This document shows, piece after piece, positions 54,169 through 63,615 of a DNA stretch of 64,000 bases. The translations under genes and the position numbers were made by a program. The DNA lies in assembly GCF_001507595.1 (NCBI RefSeq), contig NZ_LQBQ01000034.1, positions 279,255 to 343,254 on the forward strand, given 5' to 3'. Each line of letters starts with the position of its first letter. Position 1 is the first letter of the stretch. Source of the DNA: Ruegeria marisrubri (GTDB lineage Bacteria > Pseudomonadota > Alphaproteobacteria > Rhodobacterales > Rhodobacteraceae). The notes beneath the pieces are model-generated. The model did no database searches. It was not told the origin of the DNA and worked only from the letters and a program-made list of their open reading frames with translations.

Positions 54169-54930
54169 ATGAGCAAGAGAATCGCCTTTCTGGCCAGCGA
54201 CGCACCGGTCGCGCAGACGGCCCGGGCCGCCCTTGTCGGGCGCTACGGCAATGTCGCGCCGCGAGATGCGGACGTGATCGTGGCGCTCGGGGGCGACGGG
54301 TTCATGCTGCGCACGCTGCACAACACACAGCACCTCAATGTGCCGGTATACGGGATGAACCGCGGCACCATCGGCTTTCTGATGAACGAGTACAGCGAAA
54401 CCGACCTGCTGGAGCGTCTGGAGGCCGCCGAAGAAACGATCATCAACCCCTTGGCGATGACGGCGATGGACCAGTCGGGCAAGCTGCACGAGGCGCTGGC
54501 CATCAACGAGGTATCGTTGCTGAGGGCCGGGCCACAGGCCGCCCGCCTGAAAATCACGGTGGACGGACGTCTGCGCCTGGCTGAACTTGTCTGCGACGGT
54601 GCACTTCTCTCCACTCCGGCCGGGTCGACGGCCTACAACTACTCGGCCCACGGCCCGATTCTGCCCATCGGCTCGGATGTTCTGGCGCTGACGGCCATCG
54701 CTGCGTTCCGTCCCCGCCGTTGGCGCGGTGCCCTCTTGCCCAAGACTGCGCATGTCCGGTTCGATGTGCTGGAGGCGGACAAGCGCCCCGTCATGGCCGA
54801 TGCCGATTCGATCTCGATCCCCGACATCGACTGGGTGGAAATCCATTCCGACCCCGAAATCGAGCACCGAATCCTGTTCGACCCTGGACACGGCCTGGAA
54901 GAACGCCTGATTTCCGAGCAGTTCACCTGA
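54169..54930 (+). CDS. nadK: NAD kinase
   Basis: 253 aa; phosphorylates NAD to NADP. GGDG motif at residues 41-44 ([16 protein letters not shown]), [21 protein letters not shown] and [20 protein letters not shown] are the NADK signatures. Shorter than enterobacterial NadK, as is normal in alphaproteobacteria. ATG at 54169 is chosen because the family starts directly before RIAFLAS; the frame is open to 54082. Divergent from glyA. Confidence 0.95.
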   Translation: MSKRIAFLASDAPVAQTARAALVGRYGNVAPRDADVIVALGGDGFMLRTLHNTQHLNVPVYGMNRGTIGFLMNEYSETDLLERLEAAEETIINPLAMTAMDQSGKLHEALAINEVSLLRAGPQAARLKITVDGRLRLAELVCDGALLSTPAGSTAYNYSAHGPILPIGSDVLALTAIAAFRPRRWRGALLPKTAHVRFDVLEADKRPVMADADSISIPDIDWVEIHSDPEIEHRILFDPGHGLEERLISEQFT

Positions 54931-54963
54931 AGGCGAGAAAATTTCCTTAATAATCTCGTAAAT

Positions 54964-54979
54964 TGTGATCCAGATCACT
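54964..54979. promoter_or_regulatory. CRP/FNR-type palindrome
   Basis: TGTGATCCAGATCACT: matches TGTGA-N6-TCACA at 9 of 10 positions, and the inner GTGAT-N4-ATCAC is a perfect dyad related to TTGAT-N4-ATCAA. Its centre is about 40 bases before the start expected from a TAGTAT hexamer at 54998-55003, the spacing for class II activation. There is no annotated gene directly downstream. Confidence 0.55.
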
Positions 54980-55009
54980 GAACGGTCATCGGATCGGTAG
55001 TATCCTTGA

Positions 55010-55190
55010 AACGCCCGGTGAACACGCCAAGGCAGAAGTGAGTGGCTGCCAGAAAGGTGTTGTCAGGATGGTTGCGCAGTTTTCGCGCGGGCGAAGGCGT
55101 TTCCAAACGCGTTCGTCGTCATGATCCGGGCATATTTTAGCACGACAGGCCCCGGGGCAGATCAGCTGCACAATCCCGGGGCCTATTTTG
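55010..55190 (+). ncRNA. Candidate small RNA with rho-independent end
   Basis: About 180 nt between a promoter-like region (palindrome at 54964-54979, TAGTAT at 54998-55003) and a strong hairpin AGGCCCCGGG (55147-55156)/CCCGGGGCCT (55175-55184) followed by ATTTTG. No ordinary gene lies inside. A tiny frame at 55068-55124 (18 codons, MVAQFSRGRRRFQTRSSS), with AAAGG ten bases before it, might be translated, so a dual-function or leader RNA is possible. Start, length and existence are inferred. Confidence 0.4.
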
Positions 55191-55490
55191 TTGGCATTGC
55201 AGAGCCGAATGACATTCGCGATCAGGACACTCACGCCACGAAGTCTGATCGGTGAAGAACCAAGCAATTGTCCGCCACCAGATTCCGCGATGCCCTTGTA
55301 TTTGAGCCCCTCACATTTTCTTTCAGCAGATCTTGACCGCAACCAAATCACGAGAAAATCAGGCACGGCTTCTACGTCCAGACAGCCCGGATCAGTGGCA
55401 ACTTCACAGGGTTTCCGCGAGACGCATCACTCATTTCAAACCCGCTTCGAGCGGCCCAGCTCCGGTGTCTCTTTGCCGGGAAGACAGCAC
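55191..55490. other. Intergenic, no gene seen
   Basis: 300 bases between the hairpin and the stop of the oxygenase gene. No recognisable coding sequence or hairpin. Confidence 0.4.
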
Positions 55491-56111
55491 TCAGTCCCAG
55501 CGGTAGTTGAAGCTGACGCTTATCCGTTCATCCTCGGCCATGTTCATCGGCACCTCGTGGCGCAACCAGCTTTCCCACAGCAGCACGTCGCCGACCTCGG
55601 GCTTCATGTAGATGAAGGGCTGCAACTCTCGCCGGGCATCCTTGCGGCGCACCGGCGCGGCCATCATCCGGGCCGAGCGCGGATCTTCGAGCTTGAGCGC
55701 GCTGGCACCCTTTGGCATCGCCACATAGGTCGTGCCGGAAATCACGCTGTGCGGATGCAGGTGCGAGGCGTGCATTCCCCCCTCGGGCAGGATGTTGATC
55801 CACAGGTCCTCGAGTTTCAGCTCGCGCCCGTCCAGATCGAACTCCAGATCCTCAACGAAGGCCGCCACATGCTGATCCAGCACCTTCACCAGATCGGCGA
55901 AGATCGGGAAGCGCCACGGCAGGTCGGTCAGAGAGGCATAGCTGGTATAGCCGGAATAGCCATTTTCTTCGCACCATTCCTGCCCGGCCTCGTCGTCCTC
56001 TGCGATGACGAGGCACGAGCTTTCCAGTTCCTCCGGGTCGATCCTGGGATCGAATTCGGACAGGGCGGCGCGATACAGGCGGGTGACGAAAAGCGATTCA
56101 ATCTGTGGCAT
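55491..56111 (-). CDS. Putative 2-oxoglutarate-Fe(II) oxygenase (2OG-FeII_Oxy_5)
   Basis: 206 aa, matching the TIGR02466-type family. LWINILPEGGMHASHLHPHS, then VISGTTYVAMPKGASALKLE, FIYMKPEVGDVLLWESWLRH and EDERISVSFNYRW show the double-stranded beta-helix. HxHPHS gives iron-ligand candidates and LRHEV the distal His, with Arg in RISVSFN for 2-oxoglutarate. Substrate unknown. Many members occur in marine bacteria and cyanophages. It is divergent from the adenylate cyclase gene. Confidence 0.82.
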   Translation of the reverse strand: MPQIESLFVTRLYRAALSEFDPRIDPEELESSCLVIAEDDEAGQEWCEENGYSGYTSYASLTDLPWRFPIFADLVKVLDQHVAAFVEDLEFDLDGRELKLEDLWINILPEGGMHASHLHPHSVISGTTYVAMPKGASALKLEDPRSARMMAAPVRRKDARRELQPFIYMKPEVGDVLLWESWLRHEVPMNMAEDERISVSFNYRWD

Positions 56112-56247
56112 GGCGTTCTCATAGCGCAGCTTGCGAGGCAGGACGAGAGGGGAAACGACCAGCGGGCTTTGATCCGGTGTGGTGGGCCGACAGTTGACTC
56201 GCGAAAGCCCGCCCCCTGAGAATGGGGCAGCAACTCTCGGGCCAAGG

Positions 56248-57480
56248 ATGCGTAGTCAAAGCATAATCAGGAAACTGGCAAGATGGGTGAACCGCGCGCC
56301 CCCGGGCGTGAGCACTGCCGAAGTGCGCGCCTTTGGGCTTGCGCGGGTCGGTTTCCCCCTTGGCCTCTTCTCGCATGCCTGTTTCATTCCCCTGTTCTGG
56401 TATCTGGATCAGCCGGTCATGGCGATCTTCAACATCGCTTCCGTCGCCTTGCTGATCTGGGGGGTCCGGGCGGCCTGGACGTTGGGCGACATCAAATGGC
56501 CGACGCTGCTGACCTTTGTGGTGGAAATTCCGCTGCATGCCGTGCTGTGCACCTATTACATGGGCCTGCCGCCCTTTTTCATCGGTTACATCCTGTTTCC
56601 GATCCTGCTGTTCCCGCTGATCCCCTATTACTCGGCCACGACACGGCTGCTGCTCAGCCTGGGCAACGGGCTGGTCTTCGTTGCCTGCGGGGCAATGGCC
56701 ATCATGTCCGAACCCGCCCGCCCGCTGACCGATGGCTGGAACATCTTTTTCTTTTTCTTCAATGCCGGCCCGATCATTCCCTTTCTGGGCCTCTTCACGG
56801 CGATCTACGCCAATGCTGCCACGACGGCCGAGGAGAAACTGGAACGCGAATATGAACGCTCCGAGCGGTTGCTACTGAACATCCTACCCGAACCGATCGC
56901 GACCCGCCTGAAGGATCGCCCGCATCTCATCGCCGACGAGTATCCGAGCGTCTCGGTGCTGTTTGCCGACATCGTCGATTTCACCAGGACCTCGGAAGCG
57001 CTGTCTCCCCCCGAGCTTGTCCGCGCCCTCAACAGGGCCTTCACGCGGTTCGACGAGCTGGTGGAAAAGCACGGCTGCGAAAAGATCAAGACGATCGGCG
57101 ACGCCTATATGGTGGTGTCCGGCCTGCCGGAGCCGCGAGAAGATCATGCCGACGCGATGGTCGCGCTGGCGCTGGACATGATCGACGCCGCCGAGGAAAT
57201 CAACGCCTCGAGCGACTTTCCCTTCACCATGCGCATCGGCATCAATTCCGGGCCCGTGGTCGCGGGGGTGATAGGGGAAAGAAAGTTTGCCTATGACCTG
57301 TGGGGCGACACGGTGAACGTGGCCTCGCGGATGGAGTCCCACAGCAAACCGGGCGTCATCCAGATCAGCGAGGCGACCCGGGCCCAGCTTGGCAAGCCCG
57401 TCCGGGTCGATCCGCTGGGTGACATGGAGATCAAGGGCAAGGGCCTCATGCGGACCTACGCGGTGTCGCGGGCGGGTTAA
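56248..57480 (+). CDS. Membrane-bound class III adenylate cyclase
   Basis: 410 aa. Six hydrophobic segments fill residues about 25-190 (FGLARVGFPLGLFSHACFIP, FFIGYILFPILLFPLIPYYS, IFFFFFNAGPIIPFLGLFTA). The linker YERSERLLLNILPEPIATRL is the usual signalling helix. The catalytic domain has VLFADIVDFTRTSEALSPPE (first Asp), IGDAYMVVSGLPEPREDHAD (second Asp) and FAYDLWGDTVNVASRMES (transition-state residues). Active cAMP synthesis is expected. The ATG at 56248 has only AAGG before it; the frame is open to 56179. Second cyclase of the window. Confidence 0.9.
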   Translation: MRSQSIIRKLARWVNRAPPGVSTAEVRAFGLARVGFPLGLFSHACFIPLFWYLDQPVMAIFNIASVALLIWGVRAAWTLGDIKWPTLLTFVVEIPLHAVLCTYYMGLPPFFIGYILFPILLFPLIPYYSATTRLLLSLGNGLVFVACGAMAIMSEPARPLTDGWNIFFFFFNAGPIIPFLGLFTAIYANAATTAEEKLEREYERSERLLLNILPEPIATRLKDRPHLIADEYPSVSVLFADIVDFTRTSEALSPPELVRALNRAFTRFDELVEKHGCEKIKTIGDAYMVVSGLPEPREDHADAMVALALDMIDAAEEINASSDFPFTMRIGINSGPVVAGVIGERKFAYDLWGDTVNVASRMESHSKPGVIQISEATRAQLGKPVRVDPLGDMEIKGKGLMRTYAVSRAG

Positions 57481-57504
57481 CTCCTGCACACGGTCCCGAC
57501 ACGA

Positions 57505-57533
57505 AAAACCCCCGCCGGTTTCCCGGCAGGGGT
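57505..57533 (-). terminator. Rho-independent terminator after rplP
   Basis: On the minus strand CCCCTGCCGG-GAAA-CCGGCGGGGG followed by TTTTTCGTG, 36 bases after the rplP stop. It ends the ribosomal minus-strand transcript before any rpmC or rpsQ gene, and may also serve the cyclase gene arriving from the left. Confidence 0.85.
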
Positions 57534-57568
57534 CAGATCTTTCACGACAGGGGGATCCCCCCGACCGC

Positions 57569-57982
57569 TTACCAGTCCTCGCGAACCACGACGCGGGTCT
57601 TGATCGGCAGCTTCATCGCGGCCAGGCGCAGGGCCTCGCGGGCGATTTCGTCGTTGACGCCGTCGATCTCGAACATCACGCGGCCGGGCTTGACCTTGGC
57701 AGCCCAGTAATCCACCGAGCCTTTACCTTTACCCATACGGACTTCGGTCGGCTTCGAGGTTACCGGCGTATCCGGGAAGATCCGGATCCAGACGCGGCCC
57801 TGACGTTTCATGTGACGGGTCATGGCACGACGCGCAGCTTCGATCTGACGCGCGGTGACGCGCTCGGGCTGCAGTGCTTTCAGACCGTAGGTGCCAAAGT
57901 TCAGATCAGAGCCGCCCTTGGCTTCGCCCTTGATCCGGCCTTTGTGCATCTTGCGGAATTTTGTGCGCTTTGGTTGAAGCAT
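57569..57982 (-). CDS. rplP: 50S ribosomal protein L16
   Basis: 137 aa, full length: [40 protein letters not shown] and [20 protein letters not shown]. Part of the A-site region of the large subunit. Normally followed by rpmC and rpsQ; here it is the last gene before a terminator. Lies 12 bases after rpsC. Confidence 0.98.
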   Translation of the reverse strand: MLQPKRTKFRKMHKGRIKGEAKGGSDLNFGTYGLKALQPERVTARQIEAARRAMTRHMKRQGRVWIRIFPDTPVTSKPTEVRMGKGKGSVDYWAAKVKPGRVMFEIDGVNDEIAREALRLAAMKLPIKTRVVVREDW

Positions 57983-57994
57983 CTCAAATCCTCC

Positions 57995-58702
57995 TTAGCG
58001 ACGGCCGCCTGCACCGCGAGGCGCCGGACCATCCTGGAGTTCCTGTGCCCTGCGGTCGCGCGCCTGGGGATCGTGCTCCATGATCTCACCTTTGAAGATC
58101 CAGACCTTGATCCCGATGATCCCGTAAGGGGTCGAGGCTTCGGCGTTTGCGTAATCGATGTCGGCACGCAGGGTGTGCAGCGGCACGCGGCCTTCGCGGT
58201 ACCACTCGGTCCGTGCGATTTCGGCACCGCCCAGACGGCCAGCGACGTTCACCCGGATGCCCAGGGCGCCCATGCGCATGGCGTTCTGCACGGCACGCTT
58301 CATCGCGCGGCGGAAGGAAACGCGGCGTTCCAGCTGCTGAGCGATCGACTCGGCAACCAGCTGCGCGTCGAGTTCCGGCTTGCGCACTTCGACGATGTTG
58401 AGGTGCAGTTCGCTGTCGGTCATCGCGGACAGTTTCTTGCGCAGAACTTCGATGTCCGCGCCTTTCTTGCCGATGATGACGCCCGGACGTGCGGTGTGGA
58501 TCGTAACGCGGCACTTCTTGTGCGGACGCTCGATGATCACACGGGCCACGCCGGCCTGCTTGCACTCTTTCTTGATGAACTCACGGATCTTGATGTCTTC
58601 CAGCAGAAGATCACCGTAGTCCTTGGTATCTGCATACCAACGGCTGTCCCAGGTGCGGTTCACCTGAAGGCGCATGCCGATCGGATTGACTTTATGTCCC
58701 AT
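57995..58702 (-). CDS. rpsC: 30S ribosomal protein S3
   Basis: 235 aa: [20 protein letters not shown], the KH domain [20 protein letters not shown] and the C-terminal [20 protein letters not shown]. Lines the mRNA entry of the small subunit. Its start overlaps the rplV stop by one base. Confidence 0.98.
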   Translation of the reverse strand: MGHKVNPIGMRLQVNRTWDSRWYADTKDYGDLLLEDIKIREFIKKECKQAGVARVIIERPHKKCRVTIHTARPGVIIGKKGADIEVLRKKLSAMTDSELHLNIVEVRKPELDAQLVAESIAQQLERRVSFRRAMKRAVQNAMRMGALGIRVNVAGRLGGAEIARTEWYREGRVPLHTLRADIDYANAEASTPYGIIGIKVWIFKGEIMEHDPQARDRRAQELQDGPAPRGAGGRR

Positions 58703-59082
58703 TAGGCTTGCTCCTCAACTTGACGCACCTTGATGGTGAGTTCCGAGAACGGCTTGAAAATCTTGCCGAAACGGCCACGGGCACGCGGACGGCCGCGCTT
58801 CATGACCAGGTTCTTGCCCACATAGGCCTCGGCGACGATCAGTTCATCGACGTCCAGGTTGTGGTTGTTCTCGGCGTTGGCGATGGCGGACTGAAGGCAT
58901 TTCTTCACATCCTGCGCAATCCGCTTGTTCGAGAAAGTCAGGTCGTTCAGAGCCTTTTCGACTTTCTTGCCGCGGATCATCGCTGCAACCAGGTTCAGTT
59001 TCTGCGGGCTGGTGCGAAGCATACGGGTCTTGGCCATTGCTTCGTTTTCGGCCACGCGGCGGGGGTTCTTTGCCTTGCCCAT
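58702..59082 (-). CDS. rplV: 50S ribosomal protein L22
   Basis: 126 aa: [40 protein letters not shown] and the exit-tunnel loop region [20 protein letters not shown]. Ends one base into rpsC; starts 3 bases after rpsS. Confidence 0.98.
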   Translation of the reverse strand: MGKAKNPRRVAENEAMAKTRMLRTSPQKLNLVAAMIRGKKVEKALNDLTFSNKRIAQDVKKCLQSAIANAENNHNLDVDELIVAEAYVGKNLVMKRGRPRARGRFGKIFKPFSELTIKVRQVEEQA

Positions 59083-59085
59083 GAC

Positions 59086-59364
59086 TTACTTCCGCTTCGC
59101 TTTCTTGTCTGCGGCGTGACCGTAATAGGTCCGGGTCGGCGAATACTCACCGAACTTCTGACCGATCATGTCTTCCGTGACGTTTACCGGGATATGTTTC
59201 TGGCCGTTGTACACACCAAAGGTCAGACCCACGAACTGGGGCAGAATGGTGGAACGACGCGACCAGATCTTGATGACTTCGTTGCGGCCCGACTCGCGCG
59301 CAGCTTCGGCTTTCTTGAGCACGTAAGCGTCGACGAAAGGACCCTTCCAAACAGAGCGAGACAT
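59086..59364 (-). CDS. rpsS: 30S ribosomal protein S19
   Basis: 92 aa, full length: [20 protein letters not shown], then [20 protein letters not shown] and [20 protein letters not shown]. Lies 3 bases after rplB and 3 before rplV. Confidence 0.98.
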   Translation of the reverse strand: MSRSVWKGPFVDAYVLKKAEAARESGRNEVIKIWSRRSTILPQFVGLTFGVYNGQKHIPVNVTEDMIGQKFGEYSPTRTYYGHAADKKAKRK

Positions 59365-59367
59365 GTC

Positions 59368-60210
59368 TTAACGCCCTTTCTTCTTGGCGTGCCGCGAGCG
59401 GATGATCAGCTTCTGGGACGCTTTGTTCTTGTTGCGGGTACGCTTGCCCTTGGTGTCCTTGCCCCAAGGCGTAACCGGCGTACGGCCACCCGAGGTCCGG
59501 CCCTCACCACCACCGTGCGGGTGGTCGATCGGGTTCATGGCAACACCACGGACAGCAGGACGCTTGCCCAGATGGCGGTTGCGGCCGGCCTTGCCGAGGT
59601 TCTGGTTGCTGTTGTCGGGGTTCGACACGGCACCGACGGTGGCCATGCATTCCTGGCGCACCATGCGCAGCTCGCCCGAGCTCAGACGGATCTGGGCATA
59701 GCCGCCATCGCGGCCGACGAACTGGGCGTAGGTGCCCGCGGCACGCGCGATCTGACCGCCCTTGCCGGGCTTCATCTCGATGTTGTGCACGATGGTACCG
59801 ATCGGCATGCCCGAGAACGGCATCGCGTTGCCGGGCTTGATGTCGGCCTTGGCCGAAGCGATGACCTTGTCGCCAACCGCCAGACGCTGCGGCGCCAGGA
59901 TATAGGCCTGCTCGCCATCGTCATATTTGATCAGTGCGATGAACGCGGTCCGGTTCGGGTCGTATTCGATCCGCTCGACGGTTGCCGCCACATCAAATTT
60001 GTTCCGTTTGAAGTCAACGATCCGGTAGAGACGCTTTGCGCCACCGCCGCGGCGGCGTGAAGTGATCCGTCCGGTGTTGTTCCGGCCGCCCGACTTGGTC
60101 AAACCCTCGGTGAGAGACTTGACCGGACGTCCTTTCCAAAGCTCCGAACGGTCGATCAGCACCAGCCCGCGCTGGCCCGGCGTCGTCGGCTTGTACGACT
60201 TGAGTGCCAT
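59368..60210 (-). CDS. rplB: 50S ribosomal protein L2
   Basis: 280 aa, full length: [40 protein letters not shown] and [20 protein letters not shown] with the peptidyl-transferase-centre His. Start at 60210 as in the family; the frame extends 12 codons upstream. In other bacteria rplB directly follows rplW. Here rplW is 2.2 kb away on the opposite strand and an imperfect repeat begins 30 bases upstream of rplB, so it has become the first gene of its unit and needs its own promoter. Confidence 0.98.
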   Translation of the reverse strand: MALKSYKPTTPGQRGLVLIDRSELWKGRPVKSLTEGLTKSGGRNNTGRITSRRRGGGAKRLYRIVDFKRNKFDVAATVERIEYDPNRTAFIALIKYDDGEQAYILAPQRLAVGDKVIASAKADIKPGNAMPFSGMPIGTIVHNIEMKPGKGGQIARAAGTYAQFVGRDGGYAQIRLSSGELRMVRQECMATVGAVSNPDNSNQNLGKAGRNRHLGKRPAVRGVAMNPIDHPHGGGEGRTSGGRTPVTPWGKDTKGKRTRNKNKASQKLIIRSRHAKKKGR

Positions 60211-60240
60211 GCTTTCTGTCTTCCGTTTAGCAAGCGCGAG

Positions 60241-60386
60241 GATCAATCCCCGCTATGTGAGAGGCCCCCGTAGGTGCCCGAGTTATAGGGCCCCGAAGGT
60301 CCCCGGCTGCAAATATCAGAGGCCCCGGAACGAATCCGAGGCCGCAAGATTGGGAGCGTTTAGCAGGGTTGGGGGTGGGTGTCTAT
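60241..60386. repeat. Left copy of an imperfect inverted repeat flanking the rpsJ-rplW block
   Basis: Matches the reverse complement of 63616-63760. The core (60293-60379 against 63628-63713) differs at only about nine positions by eye and includes GAAGGTCCCCGGC, ATCAGAGGCCCCGGAA, GCAAGATTGGG and GCGTTTAGCAGGGTTGGGGG. Outer parts (GATC..CCCCGC, GAGAGGCCCC) are looser with small indels. It lies just upstream of rplB. Confidence 0.85.
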
Positions 60387-60443
60387 AGGCGAAAACAGGC
60401 AATTTGCACCGTAACGCGCACAACATCCGTTCGGGTGGCTCTT

Positions 60444-60449
60444 TATAAT
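60444..60449 (+). promoter_or_regulatory. TATAAT, candidate -10 for rpsJ-rplW
   Basis: Perfect -10 hexamer on the plus strand in an AT-rich patch (CTTTATAATATTG), 268 bases before rpsJ. The hexamer 17 bases upstream (CAACAT) is a poor -35. The reverse strand also reads TATTATAAA here, so a minus-strand promoter for rplB cannot be excluded. Confidence 0.4.
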
Positions 60450-60618
60450 ATTGTGCCCCCTTCAAGGCCCTCGGCCAGTTTCACCCACCTGCCATTGCGT
60501 CATGGATGAAAATGGCAATAAAAACGGGACACGCAGGCGGGGCCAGCCAAAAAGGCAAATAGTCCTTGCCAAACCCCTCTTGGCCCTGTATCCGGCGCGG
60601 GTTCTCGACGAGAACGTG

Positions 60619-60642
60619 AAGGCGGGGTGATTCCCGCCTTTT
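60619..60642 (+). terminator. Terminator-like hairpin in the rpsJ leader
   Basis: AAGGCGGG (60619-60626), loop, CCCGCCTT (60633-60640) followed by TTTTGGG, 75 bases before the rpsJ start. It could be an attenuator for the ribosomal transcript or the end of an upstream transcript. Function inferred. Confidence 0.5.
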
Positions 60643-60717
60643 GGGTTCGATGAGGGTTGGCGATGAGCGTCCGTCCTCCTCTCAACCCCAACGCCTGAAG
60701 AATAAGGCTGACGAAAA

Positions 60718-61032
60718 ATGCAAAGCCAAAACATCCGTATTCGGCTGAAGGCATTTGACTATCGCGTCCTGGATGCCAGCACGCAAGAGATCGTCAATAC
60801 TGCCAAACGGACCGGCGCGCAGGTGCGTGGCCCGATCCCGCTGCCGAACAAGATCGAGAAGTTCACGGTTCTCCGTGGCCCTCACGTTGACAAGAAATCC
60901 CGCGATCAGTTCGAGATCCGTACGCACAAGCGTCTGCTCGACATCGTAGATCCGACGCCCCAGACCGTGGACGCGCTGATGAAGCTCGACCTCGCCGCTG
61001 GTGTGGACGTCGAGATCAAGCTGCAGTCGTAA
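60718..61032 (+). CDS. rpsJ: 30S ribosomal protein S10
   Basis: 104 aa: [40 protein letters not shown] and [20 protein letters not shown]. Also NusE in antitermination. First gene of the plus-strand half operon. Usually downstream of tuf on the same strand; here tuf is 2.8 kb to the right and faces the opposite way. Confidence 0.98.
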   Translation: MQSQNIRIRLKAFDYRVLDASTQEIVNTAKRTGAQVRGPIPLPNKIEKFTVLRGPHVDKKSRDQFEIRTHKRLLDIVDPTPQTVDALMKLDLAAGVDVEIKLQS

Positions 61033-61050
61033 GATCGGAGGGTATAGAAT

Positions 61051-61776
61051 ATGCGCTCTGGTATTATCGCAAAGAAAGTCGGCATGACCCGGCTGTTCAT
61101 GGAAGACGGCAAGCAGATCCCTGTGACCGTTCTGCACCTGGACAACCTGCAGGTCGTCGCACAGCGCACCGCTGACAAAGACGGCTACACCGCCGTTCAG
61201 CTCGGCGCCGGTGCCGCCAAGGCAAAACGCACCTCGAAGGCCATGCGCGGCCACTTCGCCGCCGCCAAGGTCGAGCCCAAGCGCAAGCTGGCCGAGTTCC
61301 GCGTGTCCGAAGACGCGCTGATCGAAGTGGGTGCCGAGATCTCGGCAGATCACTTCCTGGAAGGTCAGAAGGTTGACGTTTCGGGCACCTCGATCGGTAA
61401 AGGCTTTGCCGGTGCGATGAAGCGCCACAACTTCGGTGGTCTGCGCGCCTCGCACGGTGTCTCGATCTCGCACCGTTCGCACGGTTCGACCGGTCAGTGT
61501 CAGGACCCCGGCCGCGTGTTCAAGGGCAAGAAGATGGCCGGTCACATGGGTGCCGCCCGTGTCACCACGCAGAACCTCGAAGTCGTCAAGACCGACGCCG
61601 AGCGTGGCCTGGTCTTCATCAAGGGTGCCGTTCCGGGCTCCAAGGGTGGCTGGGTCACCGTCAAGGATGCCGTCAAGAAGAAAGCACCCGAGGGTCTGCC
61701 GTTCCCGGCTGCTCTGAAAACTGCAGCGACCGAGGCTCCGGCCGAAGAAGCACCCGCGGAAGGGGGTGAAGCATGA
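61051..61776 (+). CDS. rplC: 50S ribosomal protein L3
   Basis: 241 aa: [40 protein letters not shown] and [20 protein letters not shown]. The C-terminus carries the acidic Ala/Glu-rich tail common in Rhodobacteraceae ([14 protein letters not shown]). GGAGGGTATAGAAT precedes the ATG; it overlaps rplD by 4 bases. Confidence 0.98.
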   Translation: MRSGIIAKKVGMTRLFMEDGKQIPVTVLHLDNLQVVAQRTADKDGYTAVQLGAGAAKAKRTSKAMRGHFAAAKVEPKRKLAEFRVSEDALIEVGAEISADHFLEGQKVDVSGTSIGKGFAGAMKRHNFGGLRASHGVSISHRSHGSTGQCQDPGRVFKGKKMAGHMGAARVTTQNLEVVKTDAERGLVFIKGAVPGSKGGWVTVKDAVKKKAPEGLPFPAALKTAATEAPAEEAPAEGGEA

Positions 61777-62390
61777 AACTTGACGTGATCAAACTGGACG
61801 GCAAGAAAGCCGGCGACATCGAGCTGGACGAAGCTCTGTTCGGCCTCGAGCCCCGCGCGGACATCCTGCACCGTGTGGTCCGTTGGCAGCGCAACAACGC
61901 GCAGGCCGGCACCCACAAGGTCAAGACCCGCTCGGAAACCAGCTACTCGACCAAGAAGATCTATCGCCAGAAGGGCACCGGTGGCGCACGTCACGGTGAC
62001 CGCAACGCGCCGATCTTCCGCAAGGGTGGCATCTACAAGGGCCCGACCCCGCGTTCGCACGGCCACGACCTGCCCAAGAAGTTCCGCAAACTGGGCCTGC
62101 GCCACGCTCTGTCGGCCAAGGCAAAGGCCGGTGAGCTGGTCGTGATCGACGCCGCCGAAGCCGAAGGCAAGACCGCTGCACTGGCCAAGCAGGTTGCAAA
62201 CCTGGGCTGGAAGCGCGCTCTGGTCATCGACGGCGCCACCGTGAACGAAGGGTTCGCCCGCGCAGCCCGCAACATCGAAGGCCTGGACATCCTGCCGTCG
62301 ATGGGCGCAAACGTCTATGACATCCTCAAGCGTGACACGCTGGTGCTCACCAAGGCGGGTGTCGAAGCACTGGAGGCTCGACTGAAATGA
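61773..62390 (+). CDS. rplD: 50S ribosomal protein L4
   Basis: 205 aa: [20 protein letters not shown], then [20 protein letters not shown] (tunnel loop) and [20 protein letters not shown]. In enterobacteria L4 autoregulates the S10 operon; whether it can control the separated rplB half here is an open question. Overlaps rplC and rplW by 4 bases each. Confidence 0.98.
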   Translation: MKLDVIKLDGKKAGDIELDEALFGLEPRADILHRVVRWQRNNAQAGTHKVKTRSETSYSTKKIYRQKGTGGARHGDRNAPIFRKGGIYKGPTPRSHGHDLPKKFRKLGLRHALSAKAKAGELVVIDAAEAEGKTAALAKQVANLGWKRALVIDGATVNEGFARAARNIEGLDILPSMGANVYDILKRDTLVLTKAGVEALEARLK

Positions 62391-62683
62391 GCGCGAAGGC
62401 AGAACACTACGACGTGATCCGCAAGCCGATCATCACCGAGAAATCGACCATGGCGTCCGAAAACGGCGCGGTCGTCTTCGAAGTGGCGATCGACAGCAAC
62501 AAGCCGCAGATCAAAGAGGCCGTCGAGGCGCTGTTTGGTGTGAAGGTCAAGGCGGTGAACACCACCGTGACCAAAGGCAAGGTCAAGCGGTTCCGCGGCC
62601 AGCTGGGCAAGCGGAAAGACGTCAAGAAGGCCTATGTGACCCTGGAAGAGGGCAACACCATCGACGTGACCACCGGTCTCTGA
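62387..62683 (+). CDS. rplW: 50S ribosomal protein L23
   Basis: 98 aa: [40 protein letters not shown] and [20 protein letters not shown]. Sits at the tunnel exit and docks trigger factor and SRP. It is followed by a strong terminator instead of rplB. Confidence 0.98.
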   Translation: MSAKAEHYDVIRKPIITEKSTMASENGAVVFEVAIDSNKPQIKEAVEALFGVKVKAVNTTVTKGKVKRFRGQLGKRKDVKKAYVTLEEGNTIDVTTGL

Positions 62684-62710
62684 TCGGACCCGTCTTTGGA
62701 GAGAGATAAA

Positions 62711-62739
62711 GGCCCCCGCCGAACGGCGGGGGCTTTTTT
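62711..62739 (+). terminator. Rho-independent terminator after rplW
   Basis: GCCCCCGCC (62712-62720), GAAC, GGCGGGGGC (62725-62733), then TTTTTT. Perfect stem, 28 bases after rplW. It closes the rpsJ-rplW unit and may also stop the converging transcript of the next gene. Confidence 0.92.
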
Positions 62740-62741
62740 GT

Positions 62742-63407
62742 TTAGTCGTTTTGCTTTTCACGTTTGTCAAGAGCTTGTTCAATTGACTCAAGCCGGCCGC
62801 AAACGATCCCGGGCTCGATCTCAATAATGACGCAGGCATTGTCGCCTACCAGTGCGCCGGAGAACAGTTCCCCGCAATGCATTTCTCCATGTCTATCAAC
62901 GCACCCAGTTCCTTTTGCAGAGAATGCATTGGAAAGGGCTCGGTTGAGCTTTCCGATCTGTGAAATCTCACCCATGCCGAAACTGTCTATGTTACCCGGG
63001 GTCAAACCAGTTCTTGCCCATGTATCTTTGTCGGCTTCGGGTATTTTAACACCCGTACCTCGCTCCAAAGCATTCAGCGCAAATTTTCGTGCAGGCAAAG
63101 AATTTTCGACGTTGTCTTCGTACTCGCCCGCCAAAATTGTTAAGCTCAGTTTTGCAAGCTCCAAATCAATTTCTCGGTTCTCTTTTTCATATTTGAGTTC
63201 AATTTCCCGAATTGCGGATTTGTAGGTGTTAGTCGAGGCAAGGTAGCTTGCAAACGCAGCGAAGCCAGCCATGATTGCGCCACCTATGACGTGTTGAAGA
63301 AAGTTGCTGCTTCGATTGCTTCGCGCCGAAGCCTCGGCAGTTTCTTTGTGAACTAAAGCAGTTTTGTAGTTAAGCTCTGCGATTCTGGCGTCGAATTCGT
63401 CGGCCAT
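62742..63407 (-). CDS. Unknown single-span membrane protein, AT-rich
   Basis: 221 aa. A helical charged start (ADEFDARIAELNYKTALVHK), one membrane helix (FLQHVIGGAIMAGFAAFASY), then a coiled-coil-like acidic stretch (IREIELKYEKENREIDLELA). The C-terminal domain has two close Cys (GTGCVDRHGEMHCGELF) and a third in GIVCGRL. No family recognised. Base composition is clearly more AT-rich than the ribosomal genes around it and codon choice differs, suggesting acquisition. ATG at 63407 has TGGAGAAACACTA upstream. It occupies the right end of the inverted segment. Confidence 0.7.
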   Translation of the reverse strand: MADEFDARIAELNYKTALVHKETAEASARSNRSSNFLQHVIGGAIMAGFAAFASYLASTNTYKSAIREIELKYEKENREIDLELAKLSLTILAGEYEDNVENSLPARKFALNALERGTGVKIPEADKDTWARTGLTPGNIDSFGMGEISQIGKLNRALSNAFSAKGTGCVDRHGEMHCGELFSGALVGDNACVIIEIEPGIVCGRLESIEQALDKREKQND

Positions 63408-63615
63408 TAGTGTTTCTCCAAATCCCTTCCGGATAGTATGATCCCATGAGTTCAAGAATTACTAGTGTAAGCCCAAGTTCCGTAGTTTACAGCGGCGCAA
63501 CATCGTCACTGTCAGGTTGGATAGGGAAGCAAACAAGCTGTGGCCACAACAAGTAGGGCGCGTGGTCCAGAACACGTGACTTAGGTCTTGACAGAGGCGC
63601 AGCGAAAATTCCGTT

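Noticed and set aside
60500..60754. 84-codon minus-strand frame in the rpsJ leader
   Set aside because: No family likeness and it overlaps the rpsJ start; contains the hairpin and low-complexity stretches.
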